This document shows, in pieces, positions 35,648-46,331 of a stretch of 64,000 nt of DNA. The translations under genes and the position numbers were made by a program. Position 1 is the first letter of the stretch. The number at the start of each line of letters is the position of its first letter. The DNA lies in assembly GCA_013396755.1 (NCBI GenBank), contig VWZF01006828.1:36033-100032 (forward strand). The letters run 5' to 3'. Origin of the DNA: Sclerurus mexicanus. Taxonomy: Eukaryota > Chordata > Aves > Passeriformes > Furnariidae. Below the pieces are notes generated by a model, which had not been told where the DNA came from, did not search any database, and worked only from the letters and a program-made list of their open reading frames with translations.

Positions 35648-35693
35648 GGATTTGATGGTCTTGGTGGTCCTTCCAAACCTTGATGATTCTGTA
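35648..35693 (+). mobile_element. Minimal CR1-like terminus
   Basis: About 46 bases: 'ggatttgatggtcttggtgg', 'tccttccaaaccttgatgat', 'tctgt'. It resembles the last bases of CR1 (gatgatcttagaggtc... ttccaacctTgatgattct) but is short and diverged. Confidence 0.55.
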
Positions 35694-36576
35694 AAACATC
35701 CTGCTGGGATGTACCCATGGAATGCTGCAGTTGGTGGGGCGGGGCAGAGCTGATGTCCTGGTGGAAGAGGGATGGAGCTGGTGGTCCCAGAGGTCCCCCA
35801 GCCTCAGGTTATGGTGACTCTGCTTCTCCAGGGAAATCAGACAGAAACATCTCTGCAAGTCCAGATTTGCAAGCTTCTGTAGGATGTCAAGTCTGCAAAA
35901 TCCAATAAGTATGGATTTCATCCCTCCTCCCTGAAATACCACTTTCCTGGATTCCAGATAGTTGATTAAGTTTAATTTGATTTGATTCTCTTTGTTATTG
36001 ATCCCATTCATTTGAATCGATAGTCCGAGAAGGAAAATAAATATTTTTGCAAGATTAATATGAACTTGTTAAGCAAACTGGGAGTGAAGTCATGCACAGC
36101 TCCCTTTTTAGCTCCTTTCTTTCCCGCTCGTGTTGTGACAGAGCTGTTCCTTCCGCTGGGCTAAGAATAGCCCCGAGTCTCCCGGGAGCGGGCTCAGCCT
36201 GGCGCTTCCTGGGCTCCGGAGCTCAGCCTTGCAGGAGCTGTGGGGGCAAACCCACCCCAGCACCTTGGCTTTGTGTCGGGGATAGCTGGAAGAAAACAGG
36301 GGGCTTCAGCTGCACGTGGGGGATGAATTAAATTGGGTTAAATGAACCAAATTCAGCTGCTCTTTGGGGATGAATTAAGGCTGAGCCCAAAGCAGGAGCA
36401 GTTCTATGCTGTGCCCAGGGGAGCTTTTCCCTGGTGTTCCCTTCTCCGTGCAGAGGGGTCGGCATGGGCTGCGGGCTCCAGCCCTGGAGGAAGCAGTGCT
36501 TGTGGCGAGGAATTGTCATGGATTCACAGCAAGGGAAAGCAGTGGCACAGGGGGCATGGGTGGGACATCTGTGCAA
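35694..36576. other. Unique non-coding stretch, locally CpG-richer
   Basis: 35920-36090 is AT-rich, with several TTTAATTTGATTTG-like motifs. 36110-36290 is GC-rich with a local concentration of CpG (for example 'cccgagtctcccgggagcgg') and could be a small regulatory element. No gene is recognised. Confidence 0.4.
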
Positions 36577-36762
36577 CATCCCAGAGACACTGAGGCTGGC
36601 AAAGCCCTGCCAGCCCACAGAGCCCACCCTGTGCCCCAGCCCAGAGCACTGAGTGCCACGGCCAGTCCTGCCTCGGGCACCTCCAGGGCTGGGCACTCCA
36701 ACCTCCCTGGACAGCCCCTGCCAAGGCCTGACCACCCTTTCCAGGCAGAAATTCCTCCTGAG
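36577..36762 (-). mobile_element. CR1 LINE 3' end, type B, antisense
   Basis: Reverse complement of the type B tail. Landmarks from the left are 'catcccagagacactgaggc', 'tggcaaagccctgccagccc', 'ccagcccagagcactgagtg', 'cacctccagggctgggcact' and 'tgaccaccctttccaggcag'. Antisense orientation leaves several frames open across 36328-36920. That is a repeat effect. Confidence 0.9.
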
Positions 36763-38024
36763 ACACGTCCTAGACACGGAGATTGCATCCACCATTGCAG
36801 TCCAGATGGATTGCACCCACCCTTTGCCCCAGCCAGGAGCTGAGTCCCACTAACTCGTGACATCCCGGTGAGCTGTCCTGGCCAAACAAACCACCTTGGC
36901 CACCACCTCCTTGTTGGCACTGGGACTCTTCAGGGGGTTGGAACCCAGCGAGCCACTCACCGTCCCCATGACACCACGAACCCTGGAGTGCTCCTCCAGA
37001 AAGCTGCTCTTGTTTCTTGTTGTGTTTGCACTTGGGCTGCGTTTGCTGCGGCAGGACGAGGAGTGGGCTCCTTGTCAGAGCCCCTCGTGAGCGCTTCACC
37101 ACAATCAGGAGTGTTTCCACCCCACATGTTCCAGAGAGACTGGAAAAGCAGCAATTTCATTACAGGAAATTCAACTCCTTGACACAGCCATTATATTGAT
37201 TAGCTGAAATCATTTTGCATAAGTGTGGTGGCAGCAAATGGCAACTTAGACAAGAGAGGCTAAAATAACACAATAGGCTTTTCCCCAGCACTGTGTTTTT
37301 GACTGAATTTACAAAGATGGCACCTTTGTGACCGAGCTGCTCGGTGCCTGTGCTCATGGGGTGCCACCATTTGGGAATCAATTAACCCTGAGTGCACAGC
37401 ACGGAAAACAACAGATAACGGAGGCTCCAGAACTGCTTTTATGCCTTCGTGAGTATTTGTGAAGCAAAGGGGAGAAAAGTCATTAATACCTATTTTCTGC
37501 CAGCTTTTAGGGCTTAGAATTATCTCATTTAGCACTGAAAGAGAGATGAGCTCACAGTCAGAAACCTCGGGTCTAAACTTGCAAATAATTGCTGCGAGCA
37601 AGGTGAAAGTTCCTGATGGTTCTGAGGGCTCAGTGTGCAGGGCTCGGCTCCAAAGATGTATTTCCCTGAGCTGTTTTTGTTGTAACTTGTCCTGTCTCAG
37701 GCTTTCACTCTTTTGTTTTTAGAATACCAGGTTTTGATTCAGGTCTTTACATTTTAATAATTGGTTTTATACCTTTGGATGTCCTTTGCTGGTGGCCAAC
37801 GATGCCAGTGCTCCTCCACCTGCTTGGCTACATGCTGCGGTGCATCCAACCACAGGGCACATCCTGGCATCCCTGTGCCCTCAGCCAACTGCCAGTGGTT
37901 TGGGTGAATGCAGTTTTCATACCTGCGTGGCAACAATGAGGGGGAACAGAATGTCAGCAGTGGTGGGAGCTCGGGTGAGACCCCCCTGCAGAGCTGCTCC
38001 AGTGCTGGGATCCCAACAGCGGAT
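36763..38024. other. Unique non-coding stretch
   Basis: No gene is recognised. 37180-37300 and 37440-37600 are AT-rich and repeat-free. Nothing further is called. Confidence 0.4.
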
Positions 38025-38164
38025 CATGGGGAGCTGCTGGAGCAGATCCAGAGGAGGGCACAGAGATGCTGCAGGGCTGGAGCCCCTCTGCTCTGCAGCC
38101 AGGCTGGGAGAGCTGGGGGGGGTTCACCTGGAGAAGGGAAGGCTCCAGGGACCTGAGAGCCCCT
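38025..38164 (+). mobile_element. CR1 LINE ORF2-end fragment, type A lineage
   Basis: Covers 'ggagctgctggagcagatcc', 'agaggagggcacagagatgc', 'tgcagggctggagcccctct', 'gcagccaggctgggagagct' and 'gttcacctggagaagggaag', then 'ggctccagggacctgagagc'. This is the same stretch found antisense at 10104-10367. The tail is absent. Confidence 0.85.
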
Positions 38165-38297
38165 TTTTTGCTGCTAATTTACTCCTCTTTTTCCCCAAAA
38201 TGAACATAACAAACTCAAAGCTGGCTGGTGGTGGCACGGTGGTGTTGCTGGTGGAGCAGGGCTGGCACTTGGTGTTGCTGAGCCAGCATCTCCCAGC

Positions 38298-38500
38298 AGA
38301 GGTTCAGGTTGGATATTAGGGACAATTTCTTCCCTGGAAGAGTGATTAAGCTTGGAAGAGGCTGCCCAGGGCTGTGGTGGAGTCACCACCCCAGGGGCAT
38401 TCAGAAAACAGCTGGACGTGGCACTTTGTGAAATGGTGCAGTGGCCATGGGGGTGTTCAGTCAAAGGTTGGACTTGATCATCTTCCATGGTTCTCTGAAA
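38298..38500 (+). mobile_element. CR1 LINE 3' end, type D
   Basis: The tail begins at 'ggttcaggttggatattagg' and passes 'gaggctgcccagggctgtgg', 'tggagtcaccaccccagggg', 'ctggacgtggcactttgtga' and 'tcagtcaaaggttggacttg'. The end, 'ccatggttctctga', is decayed. It forms an inverted pair with 39293-39510. Confidence 0.87.
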
Positions 38501-39292
38501 GTAAAACATCCAGATTGGGAGAGAAAGCTGCGATGTGTTAATTGTTAATGAGCAGTTGGTCTGGAAAGCTCATGTTTCGGAAATGCTGTTTCCTCATATT
38601 AATCCTGACACAGCTGCTTGAAGGTTATCTGGGAAGGGGGATCAGTGATTTTCCTGAGATCAGGCTTTGTGGTTCATCATTTCTTTAGAGCATGTTATTG
38701 CAATTACCATTTACCTAATGAACTCTTCAGATTTAATTAGCATAATGGGGGCCAATTTTGTGGAGGAACATTCATCCTGCTGTAATAAAAATTTAGCTGA
38801 AATTCGTCCATCCCCTGAAAATCCGTCCTGGAGACGCTCCCAACAGGACCAAGGGCTGCTTCAGCACTGGTTTTTCCCTTCCTATCACCAGTGGTTTGCT
38901 GGGGCAGCAGCCCAGACCTGGGGGAGCTTGAGCCACCCCCGGACACAAGGTTCAGCCCAGCTAAGTCCAGCCCAAAGCATCATTTTGTGTTGGTGTGGTC
39001 ACCAGCACTGAAAGCATGAATGAATTTGAAATGTAAATATCAGTGTGGAGAGAGGCCTGTCCTGGTGACGCAGTGGCTGGCTGAGGGCACGTGCCCACCC
39101 CTGTTTGACAGGCATGGAGAGGGGATGGGATCAGCTCCCAGTCAGTCTGTGCTGGAGTCAAGCACGACACGCAAAACTCTTGCCTTTGTCCATGTCCTCA
39201 CCACAGGACTCCTCTTCCTTCCATTCAGCCACCTGGAGAATGTACAGTAATTTAGGGTTTAAGCCCTTCCCTCCCCAAAAGGTGGTGGGATG
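38501..39292. other. Unique DNA between two inverted CR1 copies
   Basis: 38650-38800 is AT-rich with 'gcaattaccatttacctaat', 'cagatttaattagcataatg' and 'ctgtaataaaaatttagc', typical of conserved non-coding elements by composition. No gene is recognised. Confidence 0.4.
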
Positions 39293-39510
39293 TCATGGAA
39301 TCATTAAGATGGGGAAAGATCTCCAAGACGTTCAAGTCCAACCTTTGACTGAACCAGCCCCATGGCCACTACACCGTATCACAAAGTGCCACATCTGCTT
39401 GTTTTTAGAAGACTTCCAGGGATGGTGACTCCACCACAGCCCTGGGCAGCCCCTTCCAATGCTTAATCACGCACTCGGTACAGAAATTTTTCCTGATATC
39501 CGACCAATAC
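39293..39510 (-). mobile_element. CR1 LINE 3' end, type D, antisense
   Basis: Reverse complement of the type D tail: 'catggaatcattaagatggg', 'caagtccaacctttgactga', 'ccccatggccactacaccgt', 'caaagtgccacatctgcttg', 'tggtgactccaccacagccc' and 'tttttcctgatatccgacc'. It is the same subfamily as 38298-38500, in opposite orientation. Confidence 0.87.
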
Positions 39511-39703
39511 CTGCTCATAAAAGTCTGTCATGGAGGTTCTGGCCAACATACAGATGGGGGTGTTCAATGTATGATGAACATCCTTTACATCAGGTCTGTA
39601 AGAGCTGACAAGTATCTCCAGCTGGGTTTGACATAAAAGATGCAACTGCTGCTGGGTAAGGGGTTGCTCTGCAGGATCTGTGGCAGCAACAAAACCAGGT
39701 TTT

Positions 39704-39810
39704 CAGAGTCGCAGAATCCCAGGCTGGTTTGGGTTGGGAGGGACCTCAAAGCCCATCTCATTCCACCCCTGCCATGGGCAGGGACACCTTCCACTAGCCC
39801 AGGGTGCTGG
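39704..39810 (-). mobile_element. Short CR1 LINE 3' end, type A, antisense
   Basis: Landmarks from the left are 'cagagtcgcagaatcccagg', 'ctggtttgggttgggaggga', 'cctcaaagcccatctcattc', 'ctgccatgggcagggacacc' and 'actagcccagggtgctgggc'. Homology then stops, so only about 107 bases were inserted or remain. Confidence 0.87.
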
Positions 39811-42800
39811 GCTTTTCCAGCAGGAGATTGGGATGCAGAGGCTGCCCCATTGCAGTGCTGCCCTGGAGGACCCAAAATGGACTTCCCAACTCTTTCTTTC
39901 CCCACAAGTCTCCTATGGTCAGAGAGCAGCTTGGCTGGAGCAGATGCCCAAGGACAGGCACTTCCTGTGCTCCTGCTTTAGTAAGAAAAGCTGTTCTGCA
40001 GCCAGAGCCTCCCCTCACAGCCCCACTGTTGTGAATATTTCTCCTAACCGAGTTTGACTTTGCTAATTCACTGATACGGTCCAAGGCAGAGCAACATATG
40101 TTGCAGCCAAACAAGCCGTGTCCCCGAGGGCCGCCCAGCCTCCTCCTCCCTTGGATGAATCCTTGGAATCTGCCTCAGCTGCCACACAGATGAGCGGTGT
40201 GCTGAAGGAGTCGTAGATTTGAAACCGATGTTGAGGGCCTGGCTTTGGCATCTCAGGGAACTGCGGTGCTCCATGGACCAGGGCCAGGGCTGCTCGTGCC
40301 CTCTCCCAACTACGCTCATGGCTGCAGTCTGCTTTAAAAGTGGCATTAAATTTAAAAATTGGTCTTTACCAGTTGTAGCTCTCACATCTTTGTTATTTTG
40401 AGTGGTCACTGCTGAGCTGTTTTGCCTCTTCTCAGCCTCTTTGCACAAGTGGTTGAAGTAATGTGAGACAAAGCAGGAACATGGGAGATTTCAGACTGGT
40501 ACCCATCCTGGTTAATCCTTCACAGGAATTAGGGATGCATCGGCATCTTCCTCACTTTCCAAGTCCTGCAGGATTCAAACATGCCCTGGAGGAATGTCAT
40601 TGTCCTTGTCCCGAGATGCTTCAGCCACTGCTTTGTTTAAAATGAGTTTTCTGTGCTCTCATTGCATGGAATTAAAACAGAATAAACCCCTTGTGCTGTA
40701 GGTTATAAACCAGAGGTTTGTAAAACTTAACATCCCAGGAATGTGGAAGATCTGTGGATGGAAATCAATATTCCATGACCTCCCCTCAGGATATATGTGT
40801 GCAGTGATGCTGTTCGGGGCAGGAGCCTGGTCCTGCTCCTGCCTCTCCCTCTGCCATGTTCCCACCCTGGCACTGGGGCTCCCTTGGGGGATTTCGGGAG
40901 AGCCCTCCCTCCTCCCCCACCCCCTGCTGTCCATCTTGCCTTAGACTATTTGGAAATAACAGAAATGAAACCCACTGGAAAACAAAATATGTGACAAGTG
41001 TGGCCGGAGTGGAGCGTGCAAAAGAAGATTGTCTCTGCTCTGCACTAAATTAAATTCCTGGTGGAAGTGATTAGCAATACTGCTGGCAATTTACTGGACT
41101 TCAATATAGGAGGAGGCTCCAGAAATCTTTCCTGAATAAATTAATGCCCAGGGGCTCATTCTCCTGTCTCTGAAAGGGTTTCACACTGTCCCTCCCCTGC
41201 AGTGCCATCCCTGTCTCACTGCTAGGCTCCTCCAGGACTCTGAACCCTCTCCTTGGTGACCACAGTGTGTTTTTCCAGGGAGAAGAGCTCCTTTATGCCA
41301 GTACACGTGGTCTTCCCAAATTCTCCCACAGCCTGGGATGCTGCAACTCTGTGTGGATCAAGGGGAAAGAGCCCAATCTCCTTGGAGTCGCAGATCTCGG
41401 TCTGTGTGGTCCCAGCCCAGGAGCTGGTGCTGCTCATCTTCCTGGGGTTGATCCACATGTGTGGAAATAAAGGTGAAACCGAAGGGCTGAAGTGTGAAAG
41501 CTGAGCTGGGTGAGGAGCTGGCAGCAGCTGCAGCCCAGGTACCAGCCTGTGTCAGCCCGGGGTGCTGCAGTCTCGTGTCCAAACACAGCAGGAACACCCA
41601 AGGCTTTCCTTCGGTGGAGGTGACGTTTCCTTCCCCCTCCTGGCCTCCCGGTTTGACTGATGGGACTCTCTCTGCATTTTTGCTGGAGAAGGAGAAGGCA
41701 GGTTGCTTTTGGGCCAGCTCAGGTCTCCCAGCAGAGCTGCCTGAGGTCGTGCCTGTGTCTGGGAGAATCCCAGCTCCAGCGCCTGCAGTTTCTGTGGAAA
41801 CAGCACGTCCCCAGGCTTCCTCCTCACTATGCTGGAAAGTTATTAATAACAGTGGAATTTCTTCCATGGGAGCCTTCACTGGAGGTTTGGGGTTAAACTG
41901 GCCGTGTTTTGCTTGCCCCGAATCCGAGCTGTGTTGGTGTCAGAGGAAGCTGGTGAGGAGGAGCTGGGACCTGGGGGCAGCTCCTGGGCTCTGCGGCCCT
42001 CCCTTGCTCTGACTCCTGACCTTAGGAATTGCATCAGTGGATCACCCGGCCAGTGCAGGTCTGCTGCCCTTGGTGGGGGTATCTGTGGGGTTTGGGGCTC
42101 TCCTGCCACTGCCTGCAGAGCCCAGCGCCGCCTCTGCCAACCCTGGACCCTGCTCTCCGTGGTCCCAAGCGGGAACCAGCACTACAGGAAAGCAGCAAAG
42201 CAGTTCATCCATCCCAGTACCCCTTTGTTGTGCTGCCTGGCCACAGCTAGAAAAGGCTGGGAGTTTTCTTCTGTGATCTGATTTTGCTGTGATTTGTTTT
42301 ATTTCTGCTGTAAAGGGTTTATAACTGGTAATGGGCAGTAATGCTTCGCCCAGCACATGTGAAGGGAGAGTTTCTTTGCAGGCCTTGGGGTGCATTTGCT
42401 GTTCAGCACACTTCACTGCTCTCATTTTAAGGAGAAGATCCATGTCTGGAGAGAGGAATTCCTGCAGGCAGGGGCCAGCTGCAGAGGGCATCCATGGGAA
42501 TACCCCACTGTGCCTCTGCTTGGCCGTGTCTGGGCTGGAGCCTCCCCCAGCTCTGCACGGGGCTCTGCACAGCCTCTCGCTCCAGGGCGTGGAGGTGTTC
42601 CACTGGTCTTTAAGGACAAGCTCTGAGAGGCTCCACTGCTCAAGCAGGATGATGCTGAGGGGGTGTTTGGGCACGGGCAGGGGGTGGATGGAGCTGCCCA
42701 TGTGAGCACAACCAGGAGCTGCTGCCACTGCCCCGCCGGGAAGTGTGCTGGATTGAGGCTATGGGGGAGGGAAGGGGGGGGCTTGTTCCTGGAGCAGTAG

Positions 42801-42836
42801 TTCCTTTAGGGTTCCTTTAGTGTTTCTCTGCTGCAG
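39811..42836. other. CR1-free unique DNA, left part
   Basis: No repeat or known gene. 40310-40420 and 41040-41150 are AT-rich ('ctaaattaaattcctggtgg', 'gattagcaatactgctggca', 'cctgaataaattaatgccca') and may be regulatory. 41480-42720 is GC-rich with many overlapping open frames on both strands (the longest is minus 42042-42728), none with a recognisable domain. Confidence 0.4.
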
Positions 42837-42952
42837 TGATACGCAAGGTGCCCGTGTCCCACCTGGCCCTGGATCTGCTCCTTTCCTCTTGCTCTCAGGG
42901 CTGCAAAACACCCAGGAGGCTGAAGTGACCCTGAACACACCTTGTGCATCAG
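42837..42952 (+). other. Candidate internal exon 1 of a possible pair
   Basis: An excellent acceptor (gtgtttctctgctgcag) and donor (cag|gtgggt) enclose 116 bases with one frame open throughout. That frame starts with the last base of a split codon and ends with one base (G) of the next. The peptide reads DTQGARVPPGPGSAPF and continues LLLSGLQNTQEAEVTLNT. No domain is recognised. The end phase fits the start of the candidate exon at 44869, giving a GAT codon across the junction. It could be part of an unrecognised gene or a chance pairing of splice motifs. Confidence 0.25.
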
Positions 42953-43979
42953 GTGGGTCCAGTCTGGACCTCGGTTCTCCTCCATGGGACGCTCAGCTTC
43001 CAGCAAGAATTCCGGATTTTAGGGATTGTGCTGGTGTCTGCATCCAGGAGGCAGCAGGATGAGGTGTTCCGTGACTTTGTTCAGTTTTAGCACATCACTG
43101 AATGTTGAGATCGCAGTATCGTTTCTAGGAATAAAGTAATTTTGAGGCTGAATCTGTAATGGCTTAAACTGCAGCCTCATATGTTCCAATCGATTTAAGG
43201 GAAACCCACATCATTTGGTTTCTGCTTAACGAAGTTATAAAGTCTTATTGCAAATTCGTCACAAATCCATTTATTCTGGTTTGGAGGTTGCAAGAAGCAG
43301 CTGCAGCAGGAGGGGTAGCAGGGCAGATTTTGGGTTCCCAAACAGAACTGCCAGGCTGTCTTTGGGCTCCAGCCCCAGCACGACCCGTGTGGGAGCGGAG
43401 AAGGGAGGACAAGCATTTCACTTGTGTGCTGTGCTGGGAACCAGCAGCTCCAGCAGCACAGGGACTTCTCTGGCCTGGCATAAAGCAAAGGAAACCCACC
43501 CTGGGGGATGTTGGTAAATAGATACAATTCTTGTACGTGTATATGCAAGAAATACATGGAAATGCACTGAGTCTGTGCCTCACACACCAGCCCAGGGACA
43601 TCAGTAAATGGGTTGAGTGTTATCTGTGATACTCCAAATATATTCCCTGACACCAAATGCTCCTTCAAACCCTCCTCAGCAGCACAGCCATGGGTGCCTG
43701 TGGTGCCCCCTGTATTTTTGGGCACTTTGAGGTCCCTTTTGGCCACAGGGACTCGTCACACATGGCCCAGGGGACCCTCCCTTTGCGCCGTTTCACCCTG
43801 AATATTCCAGATTTCTCTCAGGACACAGGGCTGGGGGTGGGTGTCCAGCAGGACAATTCCCATGCCCGTCCTGGCAGGGGAGATCCACCTGTGGAGCCTT
43901 GGTGGTGTAAGTGGAAGAGCCCGTGTGGACAGTGAGAAGAACAGCCCAGATGCCCCCAAAAGGCAGTGCAGGGCTTTGT

Positions 43980-44005
43980 GCTGCTGCTTCAAGGCCAGGC
44001 CAGGC
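43980..44005 (+). repeat. Short GGCCA tandem repeat
   Basis: Three near-perfect GGCCA units ('ggccaggccaggccagg') in GC-rich sequence. Very short, and probably slippage. Confidence 0.6.
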
Positions 44006-44141
44006 CAGGCTGGGGCTCCTCCAGACATCCCCCAGGGCACTGCCCCCTGACAGTGAAAATAACTTATCAGTTCTATGGTCGCAGCCTTCTAGCTTGAAAA
44101 ACCTGCTTTAAAATGCAAAAGCTTTTATGGAATAGTATTCC

Positions 44142-44174
44142 CTTCTTCTTCTTCTTCTTCTTTTTTTTTTTTTT
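44142..44174 (+). repeat. TTC microsatellite plus T run
   Basis: About six TTC units followed by fourteen T. This polypyrimidine tract could be length-variable. It could also be read as a polypyrimidine tract, but no AG acceptor with an open exon follows closely. Confidence 0.9.
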
Positions 44175-44199
44175 AGAAAATTGTTAGCTCAAAGTTCAC

Positions 44200-44700
44200 A
44201 TATTCTACTATGGAAAAACCTGTTTTAAATAAGGAGTAGACCTGGCTGCTACACAGCAGTGGCCTTTAGAAGGTGCCAGATTTGCTCAGGAGAGAAAGGC
44301 AATGTTATTTACCCCTGGGAATTATATACTGGCTTCTTGGGATACTTACATATCCTGATCAAGGCAGAAAGGCTGAAGTCTGTCTATATAAATGTCATCC
44401 AAAGGCTGCTTAATGGAATTAGCAGGAGTAAGGCAGTGGAGCTCCACTGAAGTCAATTGAGTTGCTCCCCCCTAATTGGGGAATTTGTCATCAAATTCTT
44501 AGTTTGCTGGCTGAGGGATGGAAACATGCCATGTATCCGTACACTAAAACAGTCCCCGTGGTGGGCTCTCATCTGTAGTGAAACTCAAAGAAGGAGCTGT
44601 GTGCAGCCTGAAAATAGTGGTGATAGTTGCTAAGTATTATTAAATGGAAGCTATTGTTAAGATAGTTAATAAGTGTTAATCGATGGTGAAGTTTGATTCT
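44200..44700. promoter_or_regulatory. Putative conserved non-coding block
   Basis: About 500 repeat-free bases of mixed composition with low CpG. Motifs include 'ttaatggaattagcagg', 'gtcaattgagttgc', 'ccctaattgggg', 'aagtattattaaatgg' and 'agttaataagtgttaatc', plus the 16-base perfect palindrome at 44433-44448. It is the longest such block in the window and lies next to the candidate exon at 44869. Enhancer function is an inference. Confidence 0.28.
44433..44448. repeat. Perfect 16-base palindrome
   Basis: cagtggagctccactg is its own reverse complement with no spacer. It lies inside the putative regulatory block and could be a symmetric protein-binding site. Chance cannot be excluded. Confidence 0.65.
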
Positions 44701-44868
44701 GATGGAGGCTGGAGACCCCGGTCCAGGGAAACCAGGTGTCGTTCATTCCTTCTGCTTGTTTGGGTTATGTGGCCTCGTGTTTTTACTCTTGTAATTGTAA
44801 ACAACAGTATTGTGGACAAGCTGGGGCCAAGTAATGCCTAAAGCTGAGGCTGCTGTTTCTCCCTGCAG

Positions 44869-44963
44869 ATTCCCTGCTGGAGAACGGAGGGATCAGCACA
44901 CTGAGCCACGTGGACGTGGAGCTGAGGAGGTGGAGGTGCCATGAACCCCGTGGAGAGCAGCAG
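44869..44963 (+). other. Candidate internal exon 2 of a possible pair
   Basis: A strong acceptor (gctgtttctccctgcag) and donor (cag|gtggga) enclose 95 bases. The frame is open: two bases of a split codon, then 31 full codons. The peptide begins SLLENGGISTLSHVDVELRR and continues WRCHEPRGEQQ, which looks coding-like, but I recognise no family. It is phase compatible with 42837-42952. No downstream coding exon is certain; 52449-52544 would fit in phase. Confidence 0.3.
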
Positions 44964-46265
44964 GTGGGAGAGACCTGCTGGTGTTTCCTGGGAAAAGCAC
45001 CTTTTACTGGTCCAGCCAGGGAAGAAAGCAGAGTTGGAGGCAGAGAGGACTTTCCCTGGCACGAGGTCGGTCGTGGGAGGAGAACTGCTGCCCCGTGACC
45101 CTGTGAGCCTCACTCTGCTGAGACCACCCAGACACTCCCAGTGGAGAGCCTCTTGGGGCAGAGAAAATCAGGGCAAAAAACAGAGACATAATTAAAAATT
45201 AGGAGCTGGCCTTCAGCAAAGAAGATTAAGGTATTAGACTGAGGCAGAAGCTGCAGGGGCCACACGACAGCACTTCGTTTTTGTCCCCAGGGCAGACTGA
45301 ATTCCTGAGTTCTGCCCACTGGGTGGTGGGTTTGAGATTGTTGTGCAGGTACAAAGCTCTGCCCTTGTCCCCTGCTCCGTCTGGGACCATCATCCCTCAG
45401 TAATTACCTTTCACCAACTGAGACAGAGTAAATACGGGCATTTTCCTGCGAGCATCAATGTTTCCACGGAGTTAAATTGGCAGTTCCCTTGTTCTGTAGC
45501 AGGAACGTGGATGTTTCCAAGCCTGCCTTGCCACCCCTCCCCTTGGCTGGATAATGATGGACTTCCTTAGGAAAGGGAAGCAAAGGAACTTTGTCTTTCT
45601 ATGGAACGCTGGAATCTGACCTGGTGGGTTGTGAGAAGAAGACTCTGCTTAGCAAATACATGTGAGGCATCCAGTGCCTCACACAGTGCTCCTCCAGGCT
45701 GGGTGCTGAAGGTCTCCACCCAGGAAGGACCCGAGCAGCCTCTGCCCTCCCAGCCAGACACCTCAACACTGAGCAGCTGCTGGTGAGTCATTGCTCTTAG
45801 GAGCTCCCTGCCAGGAGTTTCCATGTGGTTGGAATTCTTTAGAATAAGAAACAACAACAGAAACTCAGAATTCTGGTTTCTGCAGTTGTTTCTCCATGCA
45901 TTTTGAGTACCAGCGGGGGCTTTGCAGGGCAGCACTGCAGGGCCACATCTGTCCCAGGTAACTGCACACACATTGGGTGGTTCATCAGTGCAGAAGACAT
46001 TTATTTTGAGTTGTCAGCCATGGAAACTCCACTGGCTCCCTGGAAGAGGCTGCTGTGACTCATGCACAGTGACAAGTGCAGAGGCACAGGGGCTGCCTCT
46101 TCCCTGCCTTTGCATCTTCCCACCGCCAGCTCTGTGGGGCTCTGCTGGCTGGGTAACTGGGCACAGCACGTGGAGCCCCTTGGCCAGCTGTGAACCACAG
46201 CAGGTGCCCGGCAGCCCCAAACCCAGTGCCAAGCACCGTGTTCTCCCAGGACACGATGCTGTTGG
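44964..46265. other. Unique non-coding stretch
   Basis: No repeat or gene is recognised. A donor-like 'ctg|gtgagt' at 45783 follows a short open stretch, but I see no convincing exon. Confidence 0.35.
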
Positions 46266-46331
46266 GTGTTGGTTGACGGTTGGACTTGATGACCTTAAAG
46301 GTCCTTTCCCACCCTAATGACTCTGTGATGC
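46266..46331 (+). mobile_element. Short CR1 LINE terminus, classic type
   Basis: 'gtgttggttgacggttggac', 'ttgatgaccttaaaggtcct' and 'ttcccaccctaatgactctg', then 'tgatgct'. This matches the classical avian CR1 end, with about 66 bases retained. Confidence 0.85.

Larger units (their letters stand above)
42953..44868. other. Unique DNA between two candidate exons
   Basis: If the exon pair is real this is a 1.9-kb intron. It is repeat-free apart from the TTC/T run at 44142-44174 and the left part of the AT-rich block. The minus-strand 183-codon frame at 43195-43746 has no domain that I recognise. Confidence 0.35.
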
